From positions 642,501-706,500 of the forward strand of contig JAPDOI010000139.1 of assembly GCA_029168955.1 (NCBI GenBank): 64,000 nucleotides of DNA, in the 5' to 3' direction. Position 1 is the first letter of the stretch. The number at the start of each line of letters is the position of its first letter. Source of the DNA: Aplectana chamaeleonis (Eukaryota; Nematoda; Chromadorea; Rhabditida; Cosmocercidae). The translations under genes were made by a program, and so were the position numbers. The notes beneath the pieces were generated by a model. It saw only the letters and a program-made list of their open reading frames with translations. It was not told the DNA's origin and searched no databases. Shown here one piece after another: positions 43,601 through 53,605 of the stretch.

Positions 43601-46600
43601 GTCTTAATTAATGCAATAGCACTCAGGGTACGGCACGAGGTGTGAGGGGTTTCGAACGGGTAGTGGTCAGACCCCCCCCCCGCCACTTTTGGGCATGGTG
43701 ACCGGGGGGGGGGGGGTGACATATAAAAGTCGTTTTCTCACCTATACAGAAATGATTTTTAGCACATTTGTTTGCAACATTTTGGACCCTACTTTTTGGG
43801 TACCCAAAAAAGTAGGTCCCAAACTGTTACAAATCTACTAAAAATCATTTCTGTATAGGTGGGGGATTAACTTTTTCTTTTTACTTCTACCACCTGACGT
43901 ACTTCTTTCGACCTCACTCACCCTCCGCATCAACCGTCCAACATGAAATTATCTGTGTTGTAGCTCAGGTGTACAGTCCACCGTTTAGGCCTTACAACAG
44001 TTCTCCTTCTCTCGGTTCAAATCAGTTACACCAATTTTGCCTTCGAAGGGGTGTTGTGCAATTACAACACACGTCATTTATCCGCCACCGAATAACTCTT
44101 CCATGAATTAAACCTCTTCCATTTTCACTTCATCCGTACGTTCGAGCCAATTGTTCATTTTTTGTTTGAAGTAGGCTCCGTAGTTTCCTCTTGATCCAAC
44201 TGGTTGTAAATGTTCACAAGTTTCTCTACTGGTTTCTCTCCTCTTAAGCTGGTGTTTGAATATCTCTGCACTGGTTACACTAAATATGTCAATATTTACA
44301 AACTTTTATTTACAAACATTATTTACAAACGGTTATTTACAAACATTATTTATTACAAGAAACAAAATTCAGTAAAACACTTATTCATGAACATAAGACG
44401 ATTAATTATAAAAACTACAATTCAATAAACTTCACTTTCACCTCTCCTTTATGTGATTAACTCCTGTAAAATCTATAAAACTGTAACATTTCAACCTCAG
44501 AATATTTACACGAGGTGCTGAGTTGATCGCAAAACGCTTGGCTCCGGGCGAGATTGAACCAGCATATTCACTTTTTGGGATCAACTCAGCACCTTGTGTA
44601 AACATACCATTACGTGCACTGCGACGTTGAACAGCAGTTACGGCAAAAATCATCCAAAAAATCGTGTAAGACTCAGAATAATTATTAAAGTTTCCATTAC
44701 ATCGCATTCTATTCTTATGATAATAATAACGCTATTTTTTATGGCGAGACAAACGACGGCGACCACCCCCGGGTTGCCGACCAAATTGGCAGTGTCAATT
44801 TTCCGATTTTCAGCCTCTCATTACCACCCCTCCCCCAGATCAACGGAGCTCAGACCCCCCACTGTGAGGCCTCACAACTCGCGCCGTGCCCTGATAGCAC
44901 TTTTGACGAATCATCAAACCCCACAAATACCTGAAACGTTCAATCACATGCACGAATGGAGTGCTTTATCCTTTGTTAGAACGATATTCTTATAATCATC
45001 ATTGAAGGCGTAAAATCGTTTTGTGAGGGTATAAAAAAATGAAAAAGATATTGTCAATATATTTGGAACATAAATCTTCTGGAATAAAAGGGATAGAAGA
45101 GACAAATTAGAGAGCATATTCGAGCGAGCGATGGCTTCGAATCGACGCGAAGTGTCGAGAAGAGCCATGGACTACTCACAGAACTTGAAAACAAACAAAT
45201 TGTCGCTTCCGAGTACAGATGGCTTTCGACTGTGTCGCGATCAGATGATCACAAATGATCACAATGATTACAAATGATCACTCGCAGTCAAAGTTTGCAA
45301 GTCTGAGCGCCTTGAAATACTAGTTTTTGACTCCCACCCAAATTTTTACTTCTTGACGATTATACGTATGTTTAGGCTCAGTAAAACGCGCGTGATTTGT
45401 CCTTTCAAAACCACACTCACTTTTCGATTTTTGGTAACAAAGAACATATTCAAATCAATGGCACATCGTTTCATCGAGCTTTTAGTTTTTCTTCCGTGTT
45501 AAATCTCATGACAAATCAAATGCACCAAATATTTCACTTCTTTTAACGAGTTTCTCATAAATATTATTATGCCAAACCATAAACCTCTCGTAGCGAAGCG
45601 AAACAGTTAGATAATTTCATTTCATTTTTGCGAACGTTTCCTTCATAGATAAGAAGAAGAAAACACGCCGTTCATGGCCTTTCTGCCGATGACACCTGCT
45701 CGGCACTTTAGGACACTCCCACTTGGGTTTCGACCACCTTTCCCGGCGCGCTGTAAACTCTTAGTTGGATTCCAAGCACTTTTTCCGGCGCCCTACGCAC
45801 TTCCAGTTGGGTCCGGCTCATTTTTACCGGCGCCCTGCACACTCCCACTTCCATCCTGTCCAAATTTTCCGGCGCGCTGTGCATTACTACTTGGGTTCCG
45901 ACCGCTTTCTCCGGCGCCCTACGCACTCCCAGTTAGGTCCCGTCCACTTTTGCCGGCGCGCTGTGCACTCCCACTTGGGTCCCGCCCACTTTTCTCGGCG
46001 CTCTACGCACTCCCACTTGGGTCCCGTTCACTTTTCCTGACGCTCTACGCTCACTCACTTGAGTCCCGTCCACTTTTACCGGCGCGCTGTGCACTCCCAC
46101 TTGGGTTCCGCCCACTTTTACCGGAGCGGTGTGCACTCCTACTTGGATCCCGACCACTTTTTCCCGGCGCCCTGAGCATTCCCAATTGGGCCCCGACCAC
46201 TTTTACCTGCGCGTTATGCACTCCTACTGGGGTCCCGACCACTTTTTTCCGGTGCCCTACGCACTCCCAGTTGGGTCTCGTCCACACTTCCCGGCGCTCT
46301 GTGCACTCCCAGTTGGGTCCCGCCCACTTTTAGCAGTGCGCTGCGCACTCTTACTGGGGTCCCGACCACTTTTCTCGGCGCTCTACGCACTCCCACTTGA
46401 GTCCCGTCCACTTTTTACGGCGATCTACGCACTCCCAGTTGGGCCCCGCCCACTTTATACAGTGGTTGGTGCACTTCAATTTATGTTCCTCACGCGGAGG
46501 ATTTGGTCCCTGATGGACCTGATGCACAACGTCTCTCGAGCTCTATTGATCTTATCACGTTATCACTCCACTTCTCTTGAAAGACCGACCAAACTTCATA

Positions 46601-49600
46601 TCACTAAATTCCTTCAGACACACACACATTTTAAAATTCGCAATTTGTTGATATCTCGAGACCCGCTGCGGGAATTTTTCTGAAATTTGGGCAGTGTTGA
46701 GAACCTTTACTGCTCTATCTTTTGTGGAAGTCCCTTGTTTTAGGATTTCTCCCAAACCAAGATTCTGGATCGAGGGGTGTGCGCAGAAGCAATCCTTTTC
46801 CAAATCAGGTGCGCGCTTCGCGCGCACCACAAATGTGGTATATTTTTGAGAAGGTAGGCCTGTTCATCACAAAAGTGAAAATAAGTGGAAAGTCGGAGAA
46901 AAAACGCTCAAAAACAAGCTATTGCTGGGTCTCAGCCCGCCCCCAATTAACTAGATTTCTACTAATGCTCGTTTTGTCGTCTTTTATTCTGCATTTAAAG
47001 TAGTTGCTGGACGCCGAGAGACTACTAACTTTTTTAGCGGCAAAATAGAAGGCAGAAAATACGCATTTATAAAAAAACCTGTTAGTTGGGGGTGTGCGTA
47101 CACCCACCATTTAGCCGTTCTGACTTGTTTTTGAGCGTTTTCCATGCAACTTGTCACATATTTTTACTTTTGTGATAACCAGACCTGCATTCTTATAAAG
47201 AAAATTCAACAGTCGTTTTTATCGCGACCCCTACTAACGCACTCGTAGGGTAGTACTTTGGCACAATAGGGGTAGCATCCCAGGGCAGAGCACGAATTGA
47301 ACCTCCCCTTGTCAGCAGCTGCTGCAATTAGTTGTTCGCAGCAGCTGCTGCACACACCGAGGGTCTGAACCCGATGTCTGTCCTAGGATGCAACCCTTAT
47401 TGCGCTGACGTTCTACCATACGGGTGAGTGCTCTGAGAGTTTTGGCCGAGCAATAGCTGATAAATTTCCACAAAATGCCTGATTTTCGCGTTATCGACGA
47501 GATCAAGGTCGTGTTCGGAAAAAAGCTGGTTGCCGCGAAATAGGCGTCAAATAATGGTGGTCGAGAAACAGCCGCGAAAGAATGCTCTTAGAGGGCATTG
47601 AGACGGAGTGTAAGACGCATTGTTGAGTCAGATTTGGATGTCAACACCGCCGTAGGTTCAACTACCCATGTTTTCTCGGTTATTCCTCGATTATTTCGCG
47701 AACGACTTGGTCGCAGCCACCTAGCAGCCAAGAAATAATCAAGAAATACCCGAGAAACAGCTCGACAGGAGCAGTTGTAGAGCCTGGTGGGCTATTTCTC
47801 GGCCAAGACTCTCAGCTTGTCTTTAATGATTTATTTACTTATTTATTCGTGGACGCGAACCCATAAGGATCCACGTGGTCAAAGCGGTACTTAACAAACA
47901 ACAAGGCTACAACAAGTTACATAGTGATACAATTTGCAAAAAAAAAATTGAAAAAAAAACTATTGAAACTGCGTAGCGCGGGTCATGACTGAAAGGTGGC
48001 ATACAGTAACAGAAAACTCAGCATGGGCAAAATAAAAACGAATGATCTTGTATAAAAACAATATGATCTTGTATCCGTCATTGACGCGTGATTGCTACTG
48101 TCAATGCCTTATAGGTCATCTAAGCAGGTCCGTAGATATAATATTTTAAGTATGACAAAGGTATTCAGAATTACATCCTCTTTTCACTTGAAAAAAGGTT
48201 GAAATGCAATAAGTACTTTTTCTGAAAAATTTCTGTTTTCTGATTTCTGAATTTTTTCAAAAAATTTCCGCACGTCCCTGGTCGCGATGTTGCAGTGCAG
48301 TGCAAGACAACACGATACACCAGCTAGCTGACGCTAAACAGACGGCAGGTTGGGACAAAATCTAGATTGGCCGCGACACAGGCACGAAACCGTTTCGGTA
48401 GTAAGGGGCCGAATAGACTCCAGCCGCTGAAGGCGCGGCCATAGCTTCGTTGGGGTGGAGACAGCGGTCCGAGAGGTGATGCTTGTTGGATGGGTTGACG
48501 GACAAAAAGGTGAAGGTTGTTTTCTCACACCTATCTGAAGGATGAACGTCATTTTTACCACTTCAATTTTTCGGTCTTTGCGCCTTTTTTGTGCCTCAAA
48601 CTTCATGAGGTAACCTGACCTCTACCAAGAAATTACAGGCTTTTCGCCGGTAACATTTTCATCTTCGGAGTAGTATACTGAGCGAAAGTGTTTTTTCTCC
48701 GAAATCACCGTGAAATTGTTCGACGAGCAGTATTTTCTCGAGAAAATTCGGCTTCCAAAGTGCCAGTTTTTCCTCGATAGCTTTTTTCCCCTAGGAAATA
48801 ACTCTTTGGTGAAGGTTGTTTTTGGAATCCTCATGAAATTCCGCATCGAAAAGCATTTTCAGTTTCAAAAAATACGTTCTCACTCTCCCAGGCGATTTCG
48901 GTTTATAAAATGCATTTTTTTGTGCCCGAAGTCATCGATTTTTTATTCATAACTTTTCTAGAGTAAGAGACCTTTGTTGAAGGCTCTTCTCGGAATCTCC
49001 ATAAAATTCTATGTCAACTGGAAAAAAAATTCCAGGCTTGAAAAATATTTTCTCGATCCTTCAGCCTAATTCGTTTTACGAAACACCGGTTTTTCGTCTA
49101 TAACTCTTTAACGGGTAAAGATAGGGCTGTGGTGGAGGCTGTTTTTGAAATTTCCGTGAAATTCTGCGTCGAACGATATATCGGATCACTAACTTTGCTT
49201 GTTCCATAAGCCAGCCAGGTCGGTGGAGCCGAGCCCTTTTGTTGGCTCCAGCAGAACTCTGCGTCTCTCATTTAAAGGCAGCATACACGCTCGTAAACGT
49301 GATTGAGATAACTACGGAAATAGAATGGTATGGCCCAGATTACAACACGTACGCATTTCGAAGTATCAAAAACGACCCACAATGCCGCTACTTGAGTAAG
49401 AAGTTGGCCCCGCCCTGTATTTTCACGCCCCCTGTATTTACGCTTTTCCTGCAACGCAAGGGTGCTTGGTCATATTCACCGTCGGTACTGTTGGCAGATT
49501 GCCTAACAAGTGAACCACAAACGTCACTGACGGCGAAGATGGCCCAGCAACCCTGCGTTGGATGAAATTGGCAAATACAGGGGGCGTGAAAATACAGGGC

Positions 49601-52189
49601 GGGGCCAACTTCTAACGCATGTAGCGGCATTGTGGGTCGTTTTCGACACTTCAAAATGCATAGGCGTTGTAATCTGGGCCACACCATTCTATTTCCGTAG
49701 TTATCTCCATCACGTTTACGAGCGTGTATGCTGCCTTTAAGCCATAGAGGCGAGAGCACCCTATGGAGTTAACTATGGAGCTCGGCTCCACTGACTTGGC
49801 TGGCTGATGCGGCGAGCAAAGTTAGGAACCCAATGTATCATTCGACGCAGAATTTTACGTAGATTTCAAAAACAATCGACGCAGAATTTTACGTAGATTT
49901 CAAAAACAACATTCAACATAACAGTATTTTCAACGGTTATAGAGTTATAGGGGAAAACAGGTGTTCCGTAAAACGAATTAGGCTGAAGGATCGAGAGAAT
50001 ATTTTTCCAACCTTGAAGCACTAGTCGACGCAGATTTCTATGGAGACTCCGAGAACAATTCTTATTAAAAGTCTATCTCCAAGCCCAAAAATGTTGTGGA
50101 CCAAAAACCGATATTTTCAGACGAAAATTATGCACTTTATAAACCAATATCGGCTGGAAGAGTGAGAACGTATTTTCCAAACCTGAAATAGCTATTGGAT
50201 GCAGAATTTCATTTGAATTCCGAAAACAGCCTTCACCGAAGGTCTATCCCTAAGCCCAAAAAGTCATGGATCAAAAACCAGCAATGACACATATCCAATC
50301 TTGAAAATGACTTGCATGAATGTCGGGTCACTTTCATCCTTTTTACGGGCGTTTCCCCAGTCGTCACCGGTTTTCCCAGTGTTAAAGGTTCCCCCTTCAC
50401 CTGCCCAGAGGTGAAGGTTGATGGAGTACCTGGCTCCACCCAACGAAGCTATGGGCGCGGCAGCATGCAATGGAGGGGAATCTATTAGGAGGCGCAGCAC
50501 GATCGATTCTCCTCCATTGCATGCTACCGTGCCTTTCAGTGGCGAGACTCTAATCGGCCCCCGACTCCCACTACTTTCGCACCGCGCGACGACTGTTTGC
50601 TGGGCGCGATCGATTGCTGGGTTGGCCGCGGCGGCTTGTGCCAGTCCATACATCGCGACCTCGTTGCCGCGAAGCAAGTATGCACTATACTTTTACATTT
50701 TCAGATTTTTTTTTCGAATATTCGACTTTTCGAAGAATTCGGGATTTTCAACTTTTCGAATATTCGGCTTTTCAAATAATTCGGAATTTTGACGTTTTCG
50801 AATACTCGACTTTTCGAATAACTCGAAGTCGACTTTTTCAATCGAATTATTTTTCGAATCATTCGATTTGGTCAAAGTATAGTATGCACTAGGCCTTAGA
50901 TGGAAAAGTCCTTTTCGACTTATGGTGTATGCAGTATGGCAGCGATCTCAAAATAGTTCCAAAGATCTACGCACTTCGAACTTGGTCAATAGTGCACGGG
51001 ATTAGAAAGCCTTATTTTATGATTTTGGGCATTTTCTTGTATTGCATATATGGGCCTTTCGCCAGTTTCAGTCTAGCGAATGAACTAGACCGCCGCTGTC
51101 TATCGCGATCGGAAACCCACTGGCCGGTATTGTCGCGATCGCCCCACGGCTCGTCGCAAAGTAGAGTGCGTGAAAGATGCCCACATAAATACATATATAG
51201 ATTTGTTTTCATGTGGTGACTATGGATCAGATGCCTGGACTTCCCGATCAAGTGTTTGTCTCCATGGCTGGTCTCTACTTTGACAACAAAGTTTATTTGA
51301 GCAAATTTCGAAATAAAGAAAGGCAGGTTCTGAAGGCTTGAACTTCTTCAGTCTAATAAAGCCTGGAGTTCTTTATATCCTTTTTCAGAGCTGATGAGCA
51401 AAAACACTATCTGCAGTGGTTTAAAAAACAAGGGATACGTACATTTGGAGATGATTATCCGGAGTTCTTTGAAGGAGGAGGTGACGCAGTGTTTTCGGAC
51501 CCAAAAACACTATGGGCAGGATTCGGACCGAGAGCATCTAGAAGGGTAAATTAACAAGATGATAGGTGATTCGGTGATCGAGTGACCAGTCTCAAAGCTC
51601 TCCGAGGAGAAAGTCTCATCAAAAGAGTCTACATAATTCCGACGAGAGATTTTTAAACTTTGTCGCCAAGTTTACCCCGTACTGTTAAACGAGAGGTTAA
51701 TTGAGAACGCTTGAATATAACAACAGTCTTCTTTGAGTTCAGGTTTACGGTCAAATCCAAACGTTAGGCCTATTCGAGATAGTGGTCTGTGAGTTGGTTC
51801 ACCCAAAATTCTATCACCTGGATACCTGCTTCGTCCCAGTGGATCAGAATTCGGCTCTTTGGTATCCGCCAGCTTTTTCTGAAAACACCAAGAAAGAGGT
51901 GATCTTATTGGCTGCTAACACCTTCCCCTGAGCTGTGTACTACCGAAACACTTTCAACTTTTTCCAGATAATGCGACGTTTACCTCACTCAATCCCTGTT
52001 TCTGAAATTGAAGCTCATGCTTTTGTTTGCAATTCAATCACTGTACGAAATAGGGTAATATCGCCGATCGGTATCGAACCGCCCACTCGAGAAGCTCTGG
52101 CTCGAAGAAATATGGATGTCACTGAACTAGATATGAGCGAATTCATTAAAAGTGGCTACGCATGTCAGAGTCTCGTTCTTCGATTATGA
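40655..52189 (+). CDS. DDAH/arginine deiminase-superfamily protein, copy B (6 exons), probable pseudoenzyme
   Basis: Tandem paralogue of copy A with the same six exon lengths and phases: 40655-40723, 41070-41168, 51213-51322 (51201 if the upstream AG is used), 51389-51545, 51743-51898, 51968-52189. By eye, exon 4 matches copy A at 39 of 52 residues and exon 6 at 56 of 73. His170 (FYHLDTC) and FEGGGDAV are kept. However, INPWM is INPWK, VCNSG is VSMAG, and the catalytic Cys is Ser (GYACQSLVL). The expected acceptor of intron 2 reads TTTTCAT. The nearest upstream AG (51199-51200) would add four in-frame residues, ICFH. Intron 3 has a GC donor (AG|GCAGGT). Intron 2 is 10 kb. It could be a regulatory pseudoenzyme or an early pseudogene; the open frame favours the first. 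Confidence 0.8.
41228..43466. mobile_element. DNA transposon remnant with about 175-bp inverted repeats (intron 2 of copy B)
   Basis: The left end has CTACACTGCGTATCATAAAG, GGAGACCCCCTGAATTTG, TTTGTCGGTCTCGTGTTTGT and ATCTTTTTCTTCGATACTAC. The right end gives the complement in reverse: GTAGTATCGACGAAAAAGAT, AACACGAGACCGACAAATTC, GGGGGTGTCC and TATGATACACAGTGTAG. The 2.2-kb span contains another MITE (42788-43254) and shows no transposase. The ends resemble Tc1/mariner-type tips, which is inference only. Confidence 0.7.
42788..43254. mobile_element. palindromic MITE family CACGCTCGTAAAC, copy 3
   Basis: Left tip TTGAAGGCAGCAGACACGCT and right tip AGCGTGTATGCTGCCTTTAA. It has the second-subfamily core (GGTTCACTTGTTAGGCAATC, ACCAACAGTACCGACGG), shared in inverse order with 49271-49740. 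It is nested inside 41228-43466. Frames in it are repeat arms. Confidence 0.8.
43484..43605. mobile_element. GGATCATACTTC MITE, intact copy
   Basis: A 122-bp element. Left end TAGGCCAGGATCATACTTCC and AGCGACGAGG; right end GCTGGTCGCGAGAAGTATGA and TCCGGGTCTT. The left and right ends are inverted over about 25 bp. It lies directly after the 41228-43466 element. Confidence 0.7.
43735..43868. repeat. hairpin, arms about 62 bp
   Basis: CTCACCTATACAGAAATGAT, TTTTAGCACATTTGTT and TGGACCCTACTTTTTGGGTA on the left are mirrored by AAAAAGTAGGTCCCAAAC, AACAAATCTACTAAAAATC and ATTTCTGTATAGGTGGG. The loop is only a few bases (GGGTACCC), so this is close to a perfect palindrome. Confidence 0.8.
44303..44355. 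repeat. short tandem repeat TTATTTACAAAC
   Basis: Four to five copies of a 12-14 bp unit (TTATTTACAAACA and variants) just after TATGTCAATATTTACAAAC. It lies in intron 2 of copy B, within the 43612-44908 element. Confidence 0.7.
44508..44608. repeat. hairpin, arms about 26 bp
   Basis: TTTACACGAGGTGCTGAGTT with GATC on the left and GATCAACTCAGCACCTTGTG with TAAA on the right enclose a 45-bp loop. The loop (CTCCGGGCGAGATTGAACC) looked tRNA-like at first but no cloverleaf forms. Confidence 0.7.
44910..45660. other. intron 2 filler, nothing recognised
   Basis: AT-rich sequence with repeated GATCACAAATGATCACAATG words at 45240-45285. No gene or shared repeat seen. Confidence 0.35.
45690..46470. 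repeat. 42-bp minisatellite, about 18 units
   Basis: The unit is about GGCGCGCTGTGCACTCCCAC followed by TTGGGTCCCGCCCACTTTTACC. It repeats with substitutions and occasional one-base length changes. Because 42 is a multiple of 3 and the unit lacks stops, long frames occur on both strands in several phases (for example a 219-codon plus frame with ALPLGSRPLFPARC units). It lies within intron 2 of copy B, so a protein is not expected. Confidence 0.85.
46470..46835. other. intron 2 filler, nothing recognised
   Basis: No repeat or gene recognised. A minus-strand frame (46555-46830) has no domain. Confidence 0.3.
46835..47250. mobile_element. MITE with AAAAGTGAAAATAAG subterminal arms
   Basis: CACAAAAGTGAAAATAAGTG, AAAAAACGCTCAAAAACAAG and CCGCCCCCAATTAACTAG on the left pair with GTTAGTTGGGGGTG, CTTGTTTTTGAGCGTTTT and ATTTTTACTTTTGTGATA on the right. 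The right tip continues CGTTTTTATCGCGACCC. Same family as 6105-6480 and 24232-24670. Confidence 0.6.
47320..47362. repeat. short palindrome CAGCAGCTGCTG
   Basis: CAGCAGCTGCTGCAATTAGT is followed by a second GCAGCAGCTGCTGCACACAC 20 bp on. These are small self-complementary CAG/CTG blocks in intron 2 of copy B. Confidence 0.6.
47431..47815. mobile_element. GCCGCGAAATAG MITE, copy 3
   Basis: Left end CTCTGAGAGTTTTGGCCGAG and right end CTCGGCCAAGACTCTCAG are inverted over about 20 bp. The body shares GGTTCAACTACCCATGTT and AGCCTGGTGGGCTATTTC with 37051-37570. Confidence 0.7.
47830..48560. other. intron 2 filler; possible LINE 3' tail
   Basis: GATTTATTTACTTATTTATT at 47829 resembles GATTTATTTATTTATTTATT at 53299. 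Both are followed by unrelated unique sequence and could be the reverse-strand 3' tails of a LINE or SINE. Nothing else was recognised. Confidence 0.3.
49271..49740. mobile_element. palindromic MITE family CACGCTCGTAAAC, copy 4
   Basis: Best-preserved copy: TTTAAAGGCAGCATACACGC on the left and GCGTGTATGCTGCCTTTAA on the right. The arms pair over about 150 bp, including GATAACTACGGAAATAGAAT with ATTCTATTTCCGTAGTTATC. It inserted at the centre of the foldback 48565-50290. Confidence 0.85.
49838..49907. repeat. 34-bp tandem duplication
   Basis: TCGACGCAGAATTTTACGTA followed by GATTTCAAAAACAA occurs twice in direct succession in the right arm of the foldback. The left arm has it once, so the duplication happened after the arms formed. 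Confidence 0.85.
50447..50530. repeat. hairpin around GCATGCAATGGAGG
   Basis: GGCAGCATGCAATGGAGGGG and AATCTAT on the left; ATCGATTCTCCTCCATTGCA with TGCTACCGTGCC on the right. The arms are about 25-30 bp with a 25-bp loop. It lies in intron 2 of copy B. Confidence 0.65.
50680..50893. repeat. TTCGAATA repeat element, copy 3
   Basis: Flanked by inverted AGTATGCACTATACTTT and AAAGTATAGTATGCACTA. The interior has TTCGAATATTCGACTTTTCG-type words. It differs from copies 1 and 2 in its ends and in the ACTTTTCGAA variant, but shares the same 8-bp theme. Confidence 0.65.
51206..51212 (+). promoter_or_regulatory. mutated splice acceptor, intron 2 of copy B
   Basis: By alignment with copy A (TTCCAG|GTTTTAACAATGG) exon 3 should start at 51213 (GTGGTGACTATGG). 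The six bases before it read TTTCAT rather than TTTCAG. The nearest usable AG is at 51199-51200 (ATATATAG) and keeps the frame. Confidence 0.65.
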
Positions 52190-52566
52190 GACTTAGTAGC
52201 TGTTCTTTTTTGGTTGTAAATTGCAATTTGGATAAAGTGTACGTTTTTGGTAAAGTACTGAGCCGTGCTCGGGCTGTTGCTCTAGCAATTAAGAGCTATT
52301 GAGGATCATTTCGCTGGATAGTTTGAGTAGACTCTGGAGAGAAATGTCCAGATTCCACCGAGAACCTGGCAGGAGCCTATTGCACCGGTGCCTGGCAGGA
52401 ACAGATGCGAAAAATTTCATCCAGATTAGCGGTAGAATAAAGGCACTGCCTGAATTTCACCGAGATTCCAGAGCCTCGGCAAGAAAAAATACGGTATTGC
52501 CGAGATTCTGCCGCGATTACTGCTACGATTTACGACATTTTGGGCCGTGAATCGTAATCTTTCGTA

Positions 52567-52572
52567 AATAAA
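52567..52572 (+). terminator. candidate polyadenylation signal of copy B
   Basis: AATAAA 378 bp after the TGA stop of copy B. It gives a longer 3' UTR than copy A. Another weaker A-rich word (GGATAAAG) occurs about 45 bp after the stop and could act instead. Confidence 0.3.
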
Positions 52573-52574
52573 AA

Positions 52575-53600
52575 TACATGAAATGGAAATTAATCACAAG
52601 ACATCTCCAACTGACCTGCTCTAATCCCACTTTGCGTATATCAATGTTTTTGGTCAGGAGATGGGGCCAATCCAGGCGTGTGACTACAGCACTATCCCAT
52701 TATCATTCTTTGACGTGATTCTATCATTATAACGCGGGACACGCGGTCGGAGTTGGAGCCGCTGGATAACAGACCCACATTGCGCGCCGCGCACTTCTCA
52801 CAAGCTGCCGCCTACGACGAAAACCAATCTAGTAGCACTCTTCACGAGGAGCTTCGCTTTCGAGTTTTGTCATAAAGATCAACTTTCCTGATTCCTATAA
52901 TTAAATTGATGTCAAGACATCAAACGAAGCTGTCTAATCAATCAAAAAATTTCTTCAAATATTGCTCCTGGTCCGCCTTTTGAGTAGATTACGGCTACTT
53001 AGAGTCCACAAAAATCAATAAGAGGAGCGTTCGTTTTTTAACCCCAAAAGTTTGGAGCTAAAAATTGTTTCCTCTAGTTATTTTTCTTCTTCCGCAGCAA
53101 ACGGACACTCAGAAAAGGCGCGAGCCCTAGTTTAAATGCTCATCTTCGCCCTTTTGCTGAGACTGTTATCCCTCACAAATGCGATCGTTTGGTGAAACGC
53201 GTTGGCTATATTCCTTAACTATGGGGACCAAACTGCACGTAGCGGCGAAAATTAGATAATTTACGGTATCGTCATCATAAAGCTACGATTCTGCAAGTGA
53301 TTTATTTATTTATTTATTTATTACGTTCCGTAGAACGCTCCAATAAACAACTAGCTGACCATTAAGAAGAAATATATTCCATGCTCAGGAAAACAAAAAC
53401 AAAAATCAAAAAAATCAACAAAAATCAATAAAACCATCGGTAACTAGATCAATGCAGACAACAGCAACGGTAGAGAAAAGAACTAAGAGGCATCGGAGTT
53501 CGAAACACCGGCACATTTTGCAGAAATGGTTGAATATGCGTGAGCATATTTTTTTAAGTATTCGTTTCAAAATGAAAATGCCCGTGGGACTTCATCTCTC
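52575..53600. other. intergenic stretch, (ATTT)n tract
   Basis: Contains GATTTATTTATTTATTTATT at 53299-53320, followed by an A-rich segment of AAAATCAA repeats (53395-53430). No gene was recognised. Confidence 0.35.
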
Positions 53601-53605
53601 TACAG

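Larger units (their letters stand above)
43612..44908. mobile_element. 1.3-kb element with AGCACTCAGGGTACGGC ends
   Basis: Left end AGCACTCAGGGTACGGCACG, AGGTGTGAGG and GTCAGACCCCCC. Right end CTCAGACCCCCCACTGTGAG, then GCCTCACAACTCGCG and CCGTGCCCTGATAGCAC, the inverse of the left. It contains a C11 / G13 inverted pair (43670-43720), a foldback at 43735-43868 and a smaller hairpin at 44508-44608. No transposase was seen. Confidence 0.55.
48565..50290. mobile_element. large foldback element with tandem-repeat arms
   Basis: The left arm (48565-49270) and right arm (49745-50290) are inverse complements: GGTTTATAAAATGCA with TGCACTTTATAAACC, CCTTCAGCCTAATTCGTTTT with AAACGAATTAGGCTGAAGG, and GCCAGCCAGGTCGGTGGAGC with GCTCCACTGACTTGGCTGGC. 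Each arm is built of diverged units of about 155-175 bp carrying TTTGGTGAAGGTTGTTTT-type and AAATTCTGCGTCGAA-type words (left arm near 48795, 48970, 49130). The middle is filled by a separate MITE. The layout fits foldback (FB-like) elements. No transposase is seen. Confidence 0.7.

Noticed and set aside
44508..44608. Possible tRNA (GATTGAACC near a stem)
   Set aside because: Only one long hairpin forms; no D-arm, anticodon arm or A/B box pair with proper spacing.
45674..46683. Long plus-strand frames with repeated LPLGSRPLF units
   Set aside because: They follow a 42-bp minisatellite inside an intron; equal frames exist in other phases and on the minus strand, as expected of a stop-free repeat.
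49388..49759. 123-codon minus frame
   Set aside because: Lies entirely inside a palindromic MITE; the matching arm gives a similar frame on the other strand.
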